55,258 nt of DNA. It comes from UBA11606 sp049437325. Its GTDB lineage: Bacteria; Actinomycetota; Acidimicrobiia; Acidimicrobiales; Aldehydirespiratoraceae. The stretch spans positions 1 to 55,258 of the forward strand of contig JBMTIM010000014.1 of NCBI GenBank assembly GCA_049437325.1, written 5' to 3'. Numbering within the stretch: the first letter of the stretch is position 1; every line of letters begins with the position of its first letter. The translations under genes and the position numbers were made by a program. Below, piece by piece: positions 43,742 to 52,429 of this stretch. The notes beneath the pieces were generated by a model, which worked only from the letters and a program-made list of their open reading frames with translations, ran no database searches and had not been told where the DNA came from.

Positions 43742-44524
43742 ATGGGAGAGAACGTCCACCTCGAACGCGACCCGTCGACCGGTGTTGCTGTCATCCGACT
43801 TGAGCGTCCGAAGGTGAATGCGATCAGCACCGACATGGTTCGTGACCTCGCTGCGATCGCCGGCGAGATCGCTGGTGACACGACGGTTCGCGCGGTAGTC
43901 ATCACCGGGGGCCGACGGGTATTCGCCGCTGGCGCCGACATCTCCGAATTCCCCAGTTTCGACGTTGCGTCGGCCCAAGCCTTCTCCGAGACCTTCAACG
44001 AGAGCTTGCTTGCCATCGAGCAACTCCCGCAGATCACGATTTCGGCGGTGAACGGCTATGCACTCGGGGGCGGACTGGAGGTTGCGCTCACCACGGACTT
44101 TCGCATGATCGCCGAAGACGGCCGTATCGGCCTCCCCGAGATCCAGCTTGGACTCATTCCCGGGGGAGGAGGTACCCAGCGCCTCACACGACTGGCCGGG
44201 GTGACATTTGCGAAAGAGATGGTGTACACCGGCCGCCATGTCGGCGCCGAGGAGGCGCTCGTCAACGGAATCGTCAGCTCGGTTCACGACCCCGACACCC
44301 TACTCGATGACGCCATTGCGAAGGCGGCCGAGTACGCCAAGGGTCCGGCAGCGCTCCAGATGGCGAAGCGTGCCATTCTCGACGGGCTTCACCTCCCCCT
44401 TGCCGAGGCGGTCCGGGTCGAAGCCGAGCAGTTCGGTCGCTGTTTCGGGACCGCTGACAACACGATCGGGGTGCAAAGCTTCCTCGAGCACGGTCCCGGC
44501 AACGCCGAGTTCACCGGACGCTGA
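43742..44524 (+). CDS. enoyl-CoA hydratase/isomerase (crotonase family)
   Basis: This 260-aa crotonase-fold enzyme hydrates trans-2-enoyl-CoA in beta-oxidation. The oxyanion-hole segment AAGADISEF, then NGYALGGGLEVAL (first catalytic Glu) and PEIQLGLIPGGGGTQRL (second catalytic Glu) are all intact. The C-terminal helix bundle ends SFLEHGPGNAEFTGR. The start at 43742 is supported by a -10 box 8 nt upstream. It stands alone, convergent with the ABC-transporter operon. Confidence 0.93.
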   Translation: MGENVHLERDPSTGVAVIRLERPKVNAISTDMVRDLAAIAGEIAGDTTVRAVVITGGRRVFAAGADISEFPSFDVASAQAFSETFNESLLAIEQLPQITISAVNGYALGGGLEVALTTDFRMIAEDGRIGLPEIQLGLIPGGGGTQRLTRLAGVTFAKEMVYTGRHVGAEEALVNGIVSSVHDPDTLLDDAIAKAAEYAKGPAALQMAKRAILDGLHLPLAEAVRVEAEQFGRCFGTADNTIGVQSFLEHGPGNAEFTGR

Positions 44525-44546
44525 GCCTCACCACAGCTCGGCGGCT

Positions 44547-45287
44547 TCAGGCCACATCCATTCGCTCGAGGCGGATCGCCGCTGCGGCCAGCGACCCGAC
44601 TGCAACCATCACACAGACGAACAGTGCAGTCGACGTTTTTGCCGCTGCTGCCGAACCGAGGTCGATCTCGGAGAGGTTCGCCAACAGGGATCGGGCGTAG
44701 CCTCGCACCGCCACGTTGCCGATCGGCTCGGAGAAGCCGGCGAACAGCCCCTCCCACAGCAGGACGTAGGCCAGACCCCAGATGATCGAGTTCCTGATCG
44801 CGATCCCCAGCAGCACGAAGACGCCGCTGTAGGCCAGTACCCCGAACACTGTGGCAACCACTGTTGCCACGACCCCCTCGGCGGTTGCTCCACCGACAAT
44901 CGCCGCGCACCCCAGAACGAGCACCGTGAGTGGCACGCTCACTGTCAGTGCCGCCAGATAGGCACCGGTAACGACCGAGAGACGGTCCATCGGCCGAAGC
45001 CACAGGTACACAAGCGTGCCATCTTCTCGCAGATCACCAAGCGCTGCCGAGGCGAACACCAGCGACACGATGGGCACCACGAGGATGAGGCCGAGGCCAT
45101 CCATCACCTCGATGATCGTCCGGGCCGCATCCTCGACCTCGGCGCTTGCCGAAACCCCGACCGCGGCGAGGACCACGACCGCGCCGAGACTCAGCAGCGC
45201 CAGCAACCGGCCGCGCGTCAGGAGTTGACGTACGAGGAGGCGATGGGTGATCAGCACCGCTCGCACAGAGGAGACAGATCGATTCAT
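44547..45287 (-). CDS. ABC-2 type transporter permease
   Basis: This 246-aa membrane protein has about six hydrophobic helices (starting RLLALLSLGAVVVLAAVGV and including LGLILVVPIVSLVFASAAL). The LREDGTLVYLWLRP loop is typical of ABC-2 permeases. It is the last gene of a four-gene operon, and its ATG overlaps the upstream ATPase stop (ATGA). It probably pairs with the ATPase at 45284-46315. The exported substrate is unknown. Confidence 0.85.
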   Translation of the reverse strand: MNRSVSSVRAVLITHRLLVRQLLTRGRLLALLSLGAVVVLAAVGVSASAEVEDAARTIIEVMDGLGLILVVPIVSLVFASAALGDLREDGTLVYLWLRPMDRLSVVTGAYLAALTVSVPLTVLVLGCAAIVGGATAEGVVATVVATVFGVLAYSGVFVLLGIAIRNSIIWGLAYVLLWEGLFAGFSEPIGNVAVRGYARSLLANLSEIDLGSAAAAKTSTALFVCVMVAVGSLAAAAIRLERMDVA

Positions 45288-46315
45288 CGGCGTCGCTCGA
45301 CCAGATAGCGGAACACCGATTCGAGGTCGTCGTCGAGTGGGACCAGTTCGTCGAGCCGTAGGCCGAGTTCGACGGTGAGCGGCGCAATGATGCGGCCGAA
45401 CCGGTCGATGTCGTCGACGTCGACGATGACGGCGCCTTCCAACACGGTGACCCCGCGAGCATTTCCCCGTTCGACCAGAGCACCGGCGAGTTGTTGTGGA
45501 CGGTCGGTGCCCACACGGACGCGGTGGGGTCGGTCGTCCATACGGTCACGCAGACTCCGATAGTCCCCGGCCGCCGCCAAGCGGCCCTGCGCAATCACAA
45601 GCACGTTCGAACCGAGCCGGGCCACCTCGTCGAGCACATGGCTCGACACGAGGAGGCATTTGCCGCGCTCTGCCAGCTCACCGAACAGGGTGATCATGCG
45701 TTGCCGCTGAACCGGATCGAGTCCAGTGAGCGGTTCGTCGAGCACCAACACGTCAGGGTCGTTCACGAGCGCGGCTGCCAGCTTGACGCGCTGCCGCATT
45801 CCCTTCGAGAACGCTCCGACCGGTTTGGGATCGTCGACATCGAGTTCGACCCGTTGCAAGGCGTCACGAGTACGAGTGTCGACCTCGACAACGCCATGGG
45901 TCTCAGCAGCCAGCGCAACGAAGGTTCTCGCAGAGAGTCGATCGAAAAGGGCGTCCTGTTGCGGGGCGAGCCCGATCCGGCCCCGAATTTCTCGATCCGT
46001 TCCGGCATTCCGGCCGAGCACAGTCACGGTGCCGGTCGAGGGCTGGGTAAGCCCGCACAGCATGCGAAACAGGGTCGACTTGCCGGCACCGTTCGGGCCC
46101 AGGATCGCAGTCACGCCAGACCCGATCTGGAAGCTCACATCGGAGACGGCGACCACATCGCCGAAGGACTTCGTGGCCCCGACGGCCTCGACCATCACGG
46201 GTCCTGTGCCGAGACGGGCCGCAGGGTCTCCCATCCTGATCTGTGACTCTGGAGGGATCGAGAGGGAGATGGGGACACCCGTCGGCGGTGGCGGTGGTGG
46301 TGGTGGATCTTGCAT
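45284..46315 (-). CDS. ABC transporter ATP-binding protein with N-terminal polyproline
   Basis: This 343-aa ABC-2-type ATPase has Walker A GPNGAGKST, signature FSKGMRQRVKLAAA, Walker B VLVLDEP and an H-loop in LLVSSHVLDEV. It starts at 46315 with MQD followed by eight consecutive prolines and then TGVPISLS, about 50 residues before the ATPase fold begins. The start overlaps the upstream permease stop by 1 nt (TGATG), and its own stop overlaps the next permease ATG. The polyproline run near the initiation codon should make translation strongly dependent on EF-P. Confidence 0.88.
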   Translation of the reverse strand: MQDPPPPPPPPTGVPISLSIPPESQIRMGDPAARLGTGPVMVEAVGATKSFGDVVAVSDVSFQIGSGVTAILGPNGAGKSTLFRMLCGLTQPSTGTVTVLGRNAGTDREIRGRIGLAPQQDALFDRLSARTFVALAAETHGVVEVDTRTRDALQRVELDVDDPKPVGAFSKGMRQRVKLAAALVNDPDVLVLDEPLTGLDPVQRQRMITLFGELAERGKCLLVSSHVLDEVARLGSNVLVIAQGRLAAAGDYRSLRDRMDDRPHRVRVGTDRPQQLAGALVERGNARGVTVLEGAVIVDVDDIDRFGRIIAPLTVELGLRLDELVPLDDDLESVFRYLVERRR

Positions 46316-47196
46316 CACACCGCCGCCAAACGTCGGTACCGGGCCACGAGTACACCCAACCACACCGTGGTCCATGCCGATGCTCCGACGAACACCAGCC
46401 ATGTCGGCGTCGTCGCGCGTCCGGGGTTCTCGCCGGCCGGTCCGATCTCACCGAAGATGCGGGCCGCCATCTCCACCGGCGCTCCGAGCGGATCGAGCAC
46501 CCGCAGCTCGTGTCGAACCCCGATGGCGTCGACGCAGATCCCGATCACGATCGACACGCCGACCAGCGCGCCCAGCACACCCACGCTGGCGATGGCTCGA
46601 CGATCGGTAAGGCTGCTGGCACCGAGGCTGAGTGCCGCCATGAACACCACGATCACGACCGACGACAGGAGGATCCGAGCCGCCACGCCAAGCCAGGCGC
46701 CGAACCCATCCGGTCCGAGGCTCTGGATCGTGTAGCCGATCAGCAACAACAGCACCGGTCCGGCGACGACGATCGTCATCACGGCCGTCACTGCGGCGAA
46801 CTTGGCGATCAGATACGTCGGCTTGGTGAGCGGGGTCGACAGATACAACCGGAACATGCCGTCGCGCCGGTCACGCACCAGTGCCTCGGGCGCAACGAGC
46901 GTCGCGAACAGCACCACGACCACGATCGGCAGGCCGAAGAGTTCCCAGTACGGCGGGCGCAGTGCCTCACCGAGCATGTCGCCGATCAGGATGGTGAGCG
47001 CAAGAAACGCAATCGACGGCAAGAACGCAACCAGGGCAACAATCGCAGGGAACACCTTGTGTCGACCCTTGCGGCCGATACCGAGCACACTGCGGATGGT
47101 GTGCCAGGCGACGGAACGCATCGCCTGCCCGACCCCGGCGCGCTCACCCTCGTAGCGCCGGTAGCCGCGGTCGAAGATCTCGGCCGGCGCAGTCAC
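46315..47196 (-). CDS. ABC-2 type transporter permease
   Basis: This 293-aa permease has about six membrane helices. A cytosolic N-terminal region (IFDRGYRRYEGER) precedes the first helix, followed by FPAIVALVAFLPSIAFLAL, the ALVRDRRDGMFRLYLSTPLTKPTYL coupling loop typical of ABC-2 permeases, and further hydrophobic segments. The GTG start at 47196 overlaps the upstream ATPase stop (GTGA). It is expected to assemble with the ATPase at 47193-48116. Confidence 0.86.
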   Translation of the reverse strand: MTAPAEIFDRGYRRYEGERAGVGQAMRSVAWHTIRSVLGIGRKGRHKVFPAIVALVAFLPSIAFLALTILIGDMLGEALRPPYWELFGLPIVVVVLFATLVAPEALVRDRRDGMFRLYLSTPLTKPTYLIAKFAAVTAVMTIVVAGPVLLLLIGYTIQSLGPDGFGAWLGVAARILLSSVVIVVFMAALSLGASSLTDRRAIASVGVLGALVGVSIVIGICVDAIGVRHELRVLDPLGAPVEMAARIFGEIGPAGENPGRATTPTWLVFVGASAWTTVWLGVLVARYRRLAAV

Positions 47197-48116
47197 GACG
47201 ACACCCCCGTGAACAGATCTTCGAGCGTGGTTCGATCGGTGCTGATCCGTCGGACCCGGGCATCGGCCGAGGCAATGGCGTCTCTGATCGCGTCCAGGCT
47301 GGTGCGGGGATCGGCGCCACCGACCCGGAGGCGGGTCATGTCTCGGGACACCTCGAGGCCGGCGCGCTGCAGGTGCTGCTCGACGGCGTCGGCCGCCCCC
47401 GCGCGGTCGTCGACTTCGACGAGTTCGACGGTGACGATGGCGGTGTCACCGACGAGATCCTCGAGACGTCCGTGGGCGACGAGGCGTCCGGCATCGAGGG
47501 CAACGATGTTGTCGCAGATGCGTTCGACTTCCTCGAGGAGGTGGCTCGAGAGCACGACGTCGATGCTGAAGTCTTCGCTGATCTGGCGGATCAACGCCAG
47601 CATCTCGTCGCGCTGGACGGGATCGAGACCATCGGTCGGTTCGTCGAGCAGGACGAGGGATGGGTCGGCTGCGATCGCCTGGGCCAGTTTGACCCGTTGC
47701 CGCTGGCCGGTCGACATGGTGCCGAGGGGCCGGAACCGTTCCTCACCGAGACCAACAAGCCACAGGGCATCGCTCGCTCGACCCTTTGCCTCGTGGCGGG
47801 GCATGCCTCGGACCTCGGCGAGATGTTTCACGAAATCGGATGCCGGCATGTCTTCGGGAAGGACGTTGCGCTCGGAGACATAGCCGACCCGGGTCCGTAG
47901 CTCACGGGCCTGTTGCCCCGGATCCAAGCCCAGCACTGTCACCGTTCCGGCGGTCGGAGGCCGGAGCCCGAGCGCGATCGACATGAGCGTGGTCTTGCCT
48001 GCACCATTCGCGCCGACCAGACCCGTGACTCCGTGGGGGACGTCGACGCTCACCGCATCGAGCGCACGATGCGGTCCAAACTGCATCGTCAGCCCGCTGG
48101 TGGAGAGCACCGCCAC
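47193..48116 (-). CDS. ABC-2 type transporter ATP-binding protein
   Basis: This 307-aa ATPase has Walker A GANGAGKTT, signature MSTGQRQRVKLAQA, Walker B LVLLDEP with the following DGLDP D-loop, and H-loop SSHLLEEVER. A C-terminal regulatory extension of about 90 residues follows. It is the first gene of the operon (ATPase-permease-ATPase-permease). I prefer the GTG at 48116 because TAGGAT ends 7 nt before it; the ATG at 48125 overlaps that box and would add only MRG. Confidence 0.88.
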   Translation of the reverse strand: MAVLSTSGLTMQFGPHRALDAVSVDVPHGVTGLVGANGAGKTTLMSIALGLRPPTAGTVTVLGLDPGQQARELRTRVGYVSERNVLPEDMPASDFVKHLAEVRGMPRHEAKGRASDALWLVGLGEERFRPLGTMSTGQRQRVKLAQAIAADPSLVLLDEPTDGLDPVQRDEMLALIRQISEDFSIDVVLSSHLLEEVERICDNIVALDAGRLVAHGRLEDLVGDTAIVTVELVEVDDRAGAADAVEQHLQRAGLEVSRDMTRLRVGGADPRTSLDAIRDAIASADARVRRISTDRTTLEDLFTGVSS

Positions 48117-48265
48117 GCCGCGCATCCTAGACACGGCTCAGGCCGGCGGCTGCTCGGGTCGGCGATTCCGCTTCTGGGCCGGTACGCCGGCCTCGCCGAG
48201 CATCCGCACCCACCGTTCGGGCCGTTAGCGTTGGGGTACCAGGACATCCCCCCTCCGGAGACCCC
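48117..48265. promoter_or_regulatory. divergent regulatory region between two ABC systems
   Basis: The minus-strand -10 TAGGAT (48124-48129) serves the ABC-2 operon. The plus strand carries a TAGCGT near 48227-48232 and a CCGGAG ribosome-binding site about 6 nt before the ATG at 48266. No operator repeat is evident. Confidence 0.4.
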
Positions 48266-49015
48266 ATGACCGACGTCCCCACCACCTCGTCTCTCACGGC
48301 TGCGCACGCAGCCGGCGCGACCAAGATCTACGGCTCGGGCGACACCGAAGTCCGTGCCCTCGACGGGGTCGATGTCACGTTCGAGAAGGGCGCGTTCACG
48401 GCGATCATGGGGCCGTCGGGTTCCGGGAAATCGACACTGATGCATTGCATGGCCGGGCTCGACACCTTGACCGACGGCGAGGTGTACATCGGCGAGACGG
48501 CGCTGTCGACCCTGTCGGAGAAGGACCTCACCCTGCTGCGCCGAGACAACGTCGGGTTCATCTTCCAGGCGTTCAATCTGGTCCCGACGCTGTCGGCGAT
48601 CGAGAACATCACGCTGCCAATGGACCTCGCCGGCACAACACCGGACCGATCGTGGCTCGACCGGGTCATCGATGCGGTCGGGCTTGCCGACCGCACGTCG
48701 CATCGGCCCAACGAACTCTCCGGCGGGCAGCAGCAGCGAGTGGCGGTGAGCCGGGCGCTCGCCACCCGGCCCGAGATCATCTTTGCCGACGAACCCACCG
48801 GCAATCTCGATTCGACCACTGGGAACGAAATCCTGCGCTTCATGCGCAGTGCCGTCGACGAATTTGGGCAGACCATCGTGATGGTCACTCACGATCCGGT
48901 TGCTGCGTCGTTCGCGGATCGGGTGATTTTCTTGGTCGACGGCAAGATCGTCGATGAACTGCTCGATCCAACCCCCGACACCGTGCTCGACATGATGAAG
49001 CGCCTCGGCGACTGA
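48266..49015 (+). CDS. MacB/LolD-type ABC transporter ATP-binding protein
   Basis: This 249-aa ATPase of the lipoprotein/macrolide exporter family has an N-terminal IYGSGDTEVRALDGVDVTF, Walker A GPSGSGKST, the Q-loop in VGFIFQAFNLVPTLSA, signature LSGGQQQRVAVSRA and Walker B with D-loop IIFADEPTGNLDS. Its stop is 3 nt before the FtsX-type permease. In a Gram-positive-type envelope such pairs act in peptide/drug export or envelope signalling rather than outer-membrane lipoprotein release. Confidence 0.92.
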   Translation: MTDVPTTSSLTAAHAAGATKIYGSGDTEVRALDGVDVTFEKGAFTAIMGPSGSGKSTLMHCMAGLDTLTDGEVYIGETALSTLSEKDLTLLRRDNVGFIFQAFNLVPTLSAIENITLPMDLAGTTPDRSWLDRVIDAVGLADRTSHRPNELSGGQQQRVAVSRALATRPEIIFADEPTGNLDSTTGNEILRFMRSAVDEFGQTIVMVTHDPVAASFADRVIFLVDGKIVDELLDPTPDTVLDMMKRLGD

Positions 49016-49018
49016 TCG

Positions 49019-51604
49019 ATGCTGCGTCTCACCATCAAAAACCTGCTCGACAAGAAGATCCGCTTCGCCCTCACGACCCTTGCCGTCGTCGTGAGCGTGG
49101 CGTCGGTGGTCGGCGTGTTCGTCCTCACCGACAGTCTCCGAGCGAGCTTCAGCGGTCTGGCCGGTGACATCGCCGGAGGAAGCGACCTGACCGTTCGGGT
49201 TGCACAAGACCTCGGCCAGGAGTTCGACCGTCCGCCCTTCGACGAGGCACTCGCCGACGGCATCGTCGCGGTGGATGGCGTGGCCGAGATCATCCCTGCG
49301 GTGTTTTCGTTCAACGACACCGTGATCATCGATGGTGACGGTGAGGCGATCCGCCCCCAGGGGCCGCCTGCCCTCGGGTTCAGTTGGGACCCGACCACCT
49401 TCTTCATCGCCACCGGCGAAGCGCCAGACGCCGCCGGTGAATTCGCAGCCGATGTGTCGACCGCAGCCGACAACGGCCTGATCATCGGGCAGACCTACGC
49501 GATCGAGGGACCGACCCGACAGGAGACCTTCACACTGGTGGGCACGTTCCGGTTTGGGTCGCCCGACGAACACACGAGCCTGGGGCAGACGATGGCTGCG
49601 TTCGAGCTCGAACAGGCGCAGGACTTCCTCAACCGTCCCGGCCAATACGACGCCGTTGCGGTGCTCGTCGATGATGCCGCTGAGGTTGCCGTGGTGCAGT
49701 CGGCGTTGCAGGCCGTTGTCGGCCAAGAGCTCGAGGTGGTGACCTCGGCGGTGATCGAGAACGAGAATGCCGAGGGGTTCGACGAGTTCATTTCGATCTT
49801 CAACAACATCTTGTTGGCGTTCGCGTTCATCATCGTGTTCGTCGCCACGTTCATCATCAACAACACGTTCCAGATCGTGGTGAGTCAGCGCATCCGGGAA
49901 CTCGGTTTGTTGCGGGCGATTGGTGCCACCGGGAGTCAGGTGGCCCGCTCGGTGTATTTCGAGGCGCTTCTGGTTGGGGTGTTCAGCACGGTGGTCGGCA
50001 TCGTCACGGGCCTGCTGCTCGGCCAGGGTCTGCGAGGTGCGCTCAACGGGCTTGGGTTCTCGCTGCCCGCCGGTCCGATCGAACTGCAAGTCCGTACGGT
50101 TGTGTGGGCTGCGGCGATCGGTATCGGTGTGACGATGCTGTCGGCGATCGTGCCGGCCCGACGAAGCCGAACCATCTCGCCGATCGCGGCCATTCAGAAC
50201 GATCAGCGCCTCGCCGGTGCCAGCCTCACCCGTCGGCTCTGGGTTGGCGGGGTCATGACGGTGATCGGGGCGTCCTTGCTCGTCGTCGGCCTGTTCGTTG
50301 CATCGACGACGGTGAGCGTGCTCACCAACGTTGCGATCGGCGCCGTGCTGGTGTTCATCGGGGTCAACACCTTGTCGCCATCGTTCGCTCGTCCGGTGGC
50401 CACGCTGCTCGGTGCGCCGATCGCCCGCCTGTTCGGCACGACCGGTGAGATCGCCCGGGGCAACGCAGCCCGGAGCCCTCGCCGAACCGCGTCGACGGCC
50501 GGTGCGCTGATGATCGGTCTTGCCTTGGTCGGCATGGCCGGTGTGGTTGGTTCGTCGCTGACGAAGTCGTTCTTGAACACCTTCGACAACGCAGTCGAAG
50601 CCGACTATTTCGTGCAGTCTTCCAGCGGCGGCTTCGACCCGTCGGTGACGTTCGCCGAGGAGATCGTGACCGAGATCGATGCGCTGCCCGAGTTCGACTC
50701 GGTGGTCAGCTATCGGTTTGCACCGGACTCGATGCGTATCGGCGGTGTCGACCAGGACGTCTTCACCGCCGACTTGGATCTCGTCGAACGGCACCTCGAT
50801 GCCGACATCATCGCCGGTGGCCTTGCCGATGCCGATCCGCGTTCCAGCATTGCGTTGCACGAAGACCCGGCTACCGAAGGGGGGATCGGGCTGGGTGACA
50901 CGCTTGCGGTGACGTTCCCCGACGGCGTGACCGACGAGCTCACGGTGGTGGCGATCTTCACCGATTCGTCGATCTTCGGTGACTGGTTGGTCGACAACGA
51001 CGTGTGGGAGGCCCATTTCGTTCGGACCGGGCTTGCCTTTGCGAGCGCCACCGTCGCCGGTTTCGCCGATGATCTTCCCCAGGCCGAGCAAGACGCGCTG
51101 CTGGAGCGAGCCGCGGCGGCGATCGCGCCCGTGACCGAACAGTTCCCGACGATCGTCGCCGAGAGCCGGGTCGAGTTTCGCCAGAGCCAACAGGACCAGC
51201 TCAATTCGTTCCTTGCCGTGATCTTCGTTCTGTTGGCGTTGTCGCTGGTGATCGCCTTGATCGGTATCGCCAACACGTTGGCGCTGTCGGTATTCGAACG
51301 GACCCGTGAAATCGGGTTGTTGCGGGCGGTTGGGATGACCCGCCGTCAGTTGCGGCGAGCGATCCGGTGGGAGGCGGTGATCATCGCCGTGTTCGGCGCG
51401 ATCCTCGGTTTGATCCTGGGGGTGATCTTCGGTGTCGCTGCGGTTGTTGCGATTCCCGACACGTTCATCAGTCTCGTGTCGGTGCCTTACGGTCAGCTCG
51501 TGGTGTATGTGGTGATCGCGGCGATTGCCGGCATCGTGGCGGCGATCCTGCCGGCCCGACGGGCTGCTCGGCTCAACGTGTTGGACGCCATCAGCCACGA
51601 GTGA
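49019..51604 (+). CDS. FtsX/MacB-type ABC transporter permease (two-bundle)
   Basis: This 861-aa permease has an N-terminal helix (FALTTLAVVVSVASVVGVFVL), a large extracytoplasmic domain (about 45-245), a first FtsX bundle (starting LAFAFIIVFVATFIINNTFQIV, with RIRELGLLRAIGATGSQV), central helices, a second extracytoplasmic domain, and a C-terminal FtsX bundle with TREIGLLRAVGMTRRQLRRA. Such two-bundle proteins are common in actinobacteria. The two duplicated RELGLLRAxG motifs mark the ATPase-coupling helices. The partner is the ATPase 3 nt upstream. Substrate unknown. Confidence 0.9.
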   Translation: MLRLTIKNLLDKKIRFALTTLAVVVSVASVVGVFVLTDSLRASFSGLAGDIAGGSDLTVRVAQDLGQEFDRPPFDEALADGIVAVDGVAEIIPAVFSFNDTVIIDGDGEAIRPQGPPALGFSWDPTTFFIATGEAPDAAGEFAADVSTAADNGLIIGQTYAIEGPTRQETFTLVGTFRFGSPDEHTSLGQTMAAFELEQAQDFLNRPGQYDAVAVLVDDAAEVAVVQSALQAVVGQELEVVTSAVIENENAEGFDEFISIFNNILLAFAFIIVFVATFIINNTFQIVVSQRIRELGLLRAIGATGSQVARSVYFEALLVGVFSTVVGIVTGLLLGQGLRGALNGLGFSLPAGPIELQVRTVVWAAAIGIGVTMLSAIVPARRSRTISPIAAIQNDQRLAGASLTRRLWVGGVMTVIGASLLVVGLFVASTTVSVLTNVAIGAVLVFIGVNTLSPSFARPVATLLGAPIARLFGTTGEIARGNAARSPRRTASTAGALMIGLALVGMAGVVGSSLTKSFLNTFDNAVEADYFVQSSSGGFDPSVTFAEEIVTEIDALPEFDSVVSYRFAPDSMRIGGVDQDVFTADLDLVERHLDADIIAGGLADADPRSSIALHEDPATEGGIGLGDTLAVTFPDGVTDELTVVAIFTDSSIFGDWLVDNDVWEAHFVRTGLAFASATVAGFADDLPQAEQDALLERAAAAIAPVTEQFPTIVAESRVEFRQSQQDQLNSFLAVIFVLLALSLVIALIGIANTLALSVFERTREIGLLRAVGMTRRQLRRAIRWEAVIIAVFGAILGLILGVIFGVAAVVAIPDTFISLVSVPYGQLVVYVVIAAIAGIVAAILPARRAARLNVLDAISHE

Positions 51605-51615
51605 CGGTACTGGTG

Positions 51616-51629
51616 GCCGGTTCGCCGGC
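51616..51629 (+). terminator. UUCG-loop hairpin after the FtsX-type permease gene
   Basis: GCCGG-TTCG-CCGGC is a perfect 5-bp stem with a stable tetraloop 11 nt after the permease stop codon. There is no T tract, so it may protect the 3' end rather than terminate. Confidence 0.3.
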
Positions 51630-51670
51630 GGATCGAGTGACGACGGGCCGAGCGGTCCAGTGTGGGCTGC

Positions 51671-52429
51671 TCAGCGCTGGCAGTCCGGGCACCACCAGGT
51701 GCGTCGTCCGATGTCGCCGTGTTCGACGGTGCGGATGCGGGTGAGGCAGCGCCGACATCCCTGTCCGGCTCGGTCGTAGACGGCGAGTCCCTGGGGGTGG
51801 GTCTGGCGTTTCCAGCGGCCGAGGTTGGCCTGGAGTTGGGTAGCGGCGGTTTCGTAGAGGTGACGGCGGGTCGGTTCGTCGATGTCGGCCAGCGCACGGA
51901 ACGGGTTGACCTCACATGCCCACAGCACTTCGTTCTTGTAGACGTTGCCGATGCCGGCGGCGAGGCGCTGGTCGAGCAGCACCTCGGCGATCTGGGTGGT
52001 GGGCGCGGCGGTGGCAACCCGGGTGAGCACCGTGTCGATGTCGACGTCGGCATGGCACAGGTCGGGTCCGAGGTGCGCGAGCCGGTCGTCGGTGGCCGGG
52101 CCGATTTCGACGGTGGGTGCCGCGAAGCACACGGCGACGTGATGGTCGGTTTCGAGCACGGCCCGAGCGAGGTGGCGGGGGCGGCGCCACCGTTCGCCGT
52201 GGTCGTACAGGTGCCAGATACCGGTCATGTGCAGGTGGGTGCGCAGGGCCAGGCCCCGTTCGACGACGATCTCGAGGAACTTGCCGACCGCCTCGACCGA
52301 TTGCACCACGTCACCGGTGCGGAGCCGGTACATCCCTCGTGCTCGTACCGACACCGCAGTCAAGGGTTGGCCGACGAGGGCGGGTCGCAACGCCAGCGCC
52401 GTGTTGAACAGCGTGTCGCCCTCGGGCAT
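51671..52429 (-). CDS. Fpg/Nei-family DNA glycosylase (endonuclease VIII-like)
   Basis: This 252-aa base-excision repair enzyme removes oxidised bases and nicks the abasic site. The mature N terminus MPEGDT supplies the catalytic Pro2/Glu3. The helix-two-turn-helix contains AAGIGNVYKNEVLW. A C-terminal zinc finger has Cys pairs CRRC and CPDC. PEGDT rather than PELPE, and the CPDCQR ending, suit the actinobacterial Nei group rather than Fpg. The start overlaps the upstream hydrolase stop by 1 nt (TGATG). It is last in the guaB operon. Confidence 0.92.
   Translation of the reverse strand: MPEGDTLFNTALALRPALVGQPLTAVSVRARGMYRLRTGDVVQSVEAVGKFLEIVVERGLALRTHLHMTGIWHLYDHGERWRRPRHLARAVLETDHHVAVCFAAPTVEIGPATDDRLAHLGPDLCHADVDIDTVLTRVATAAPTTQIAEVLLDQRLAAGIGNVYKNEVLWACEVNPFRALADIDEPTRRHLYETAATQLQANLGRWKRQTHPQGLAVYDRAGQGCRRCLTRIRTVEHGDIGRRTWWCPDCQR

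Noticed and set aside
46286..46308. GGT-type microsatellite as a contingency (phase-variable) repeat
   Set aside because: The run is an in-frame series of mixed CCA/CCG proline codons. Triplet changes would not shift the frame, so it is treated as coding polyproline rather than an on/off switch.
48089..51598. A minus-strand frame of over 1150 codons antisense to the MacB-like ATPase and permease
   Set aside because: The sense-strand genes carry intact Walker and FtsX motifs. The antisense product is Asp/His/Arg-rich with no domain, again an artefact of third-position G/C.
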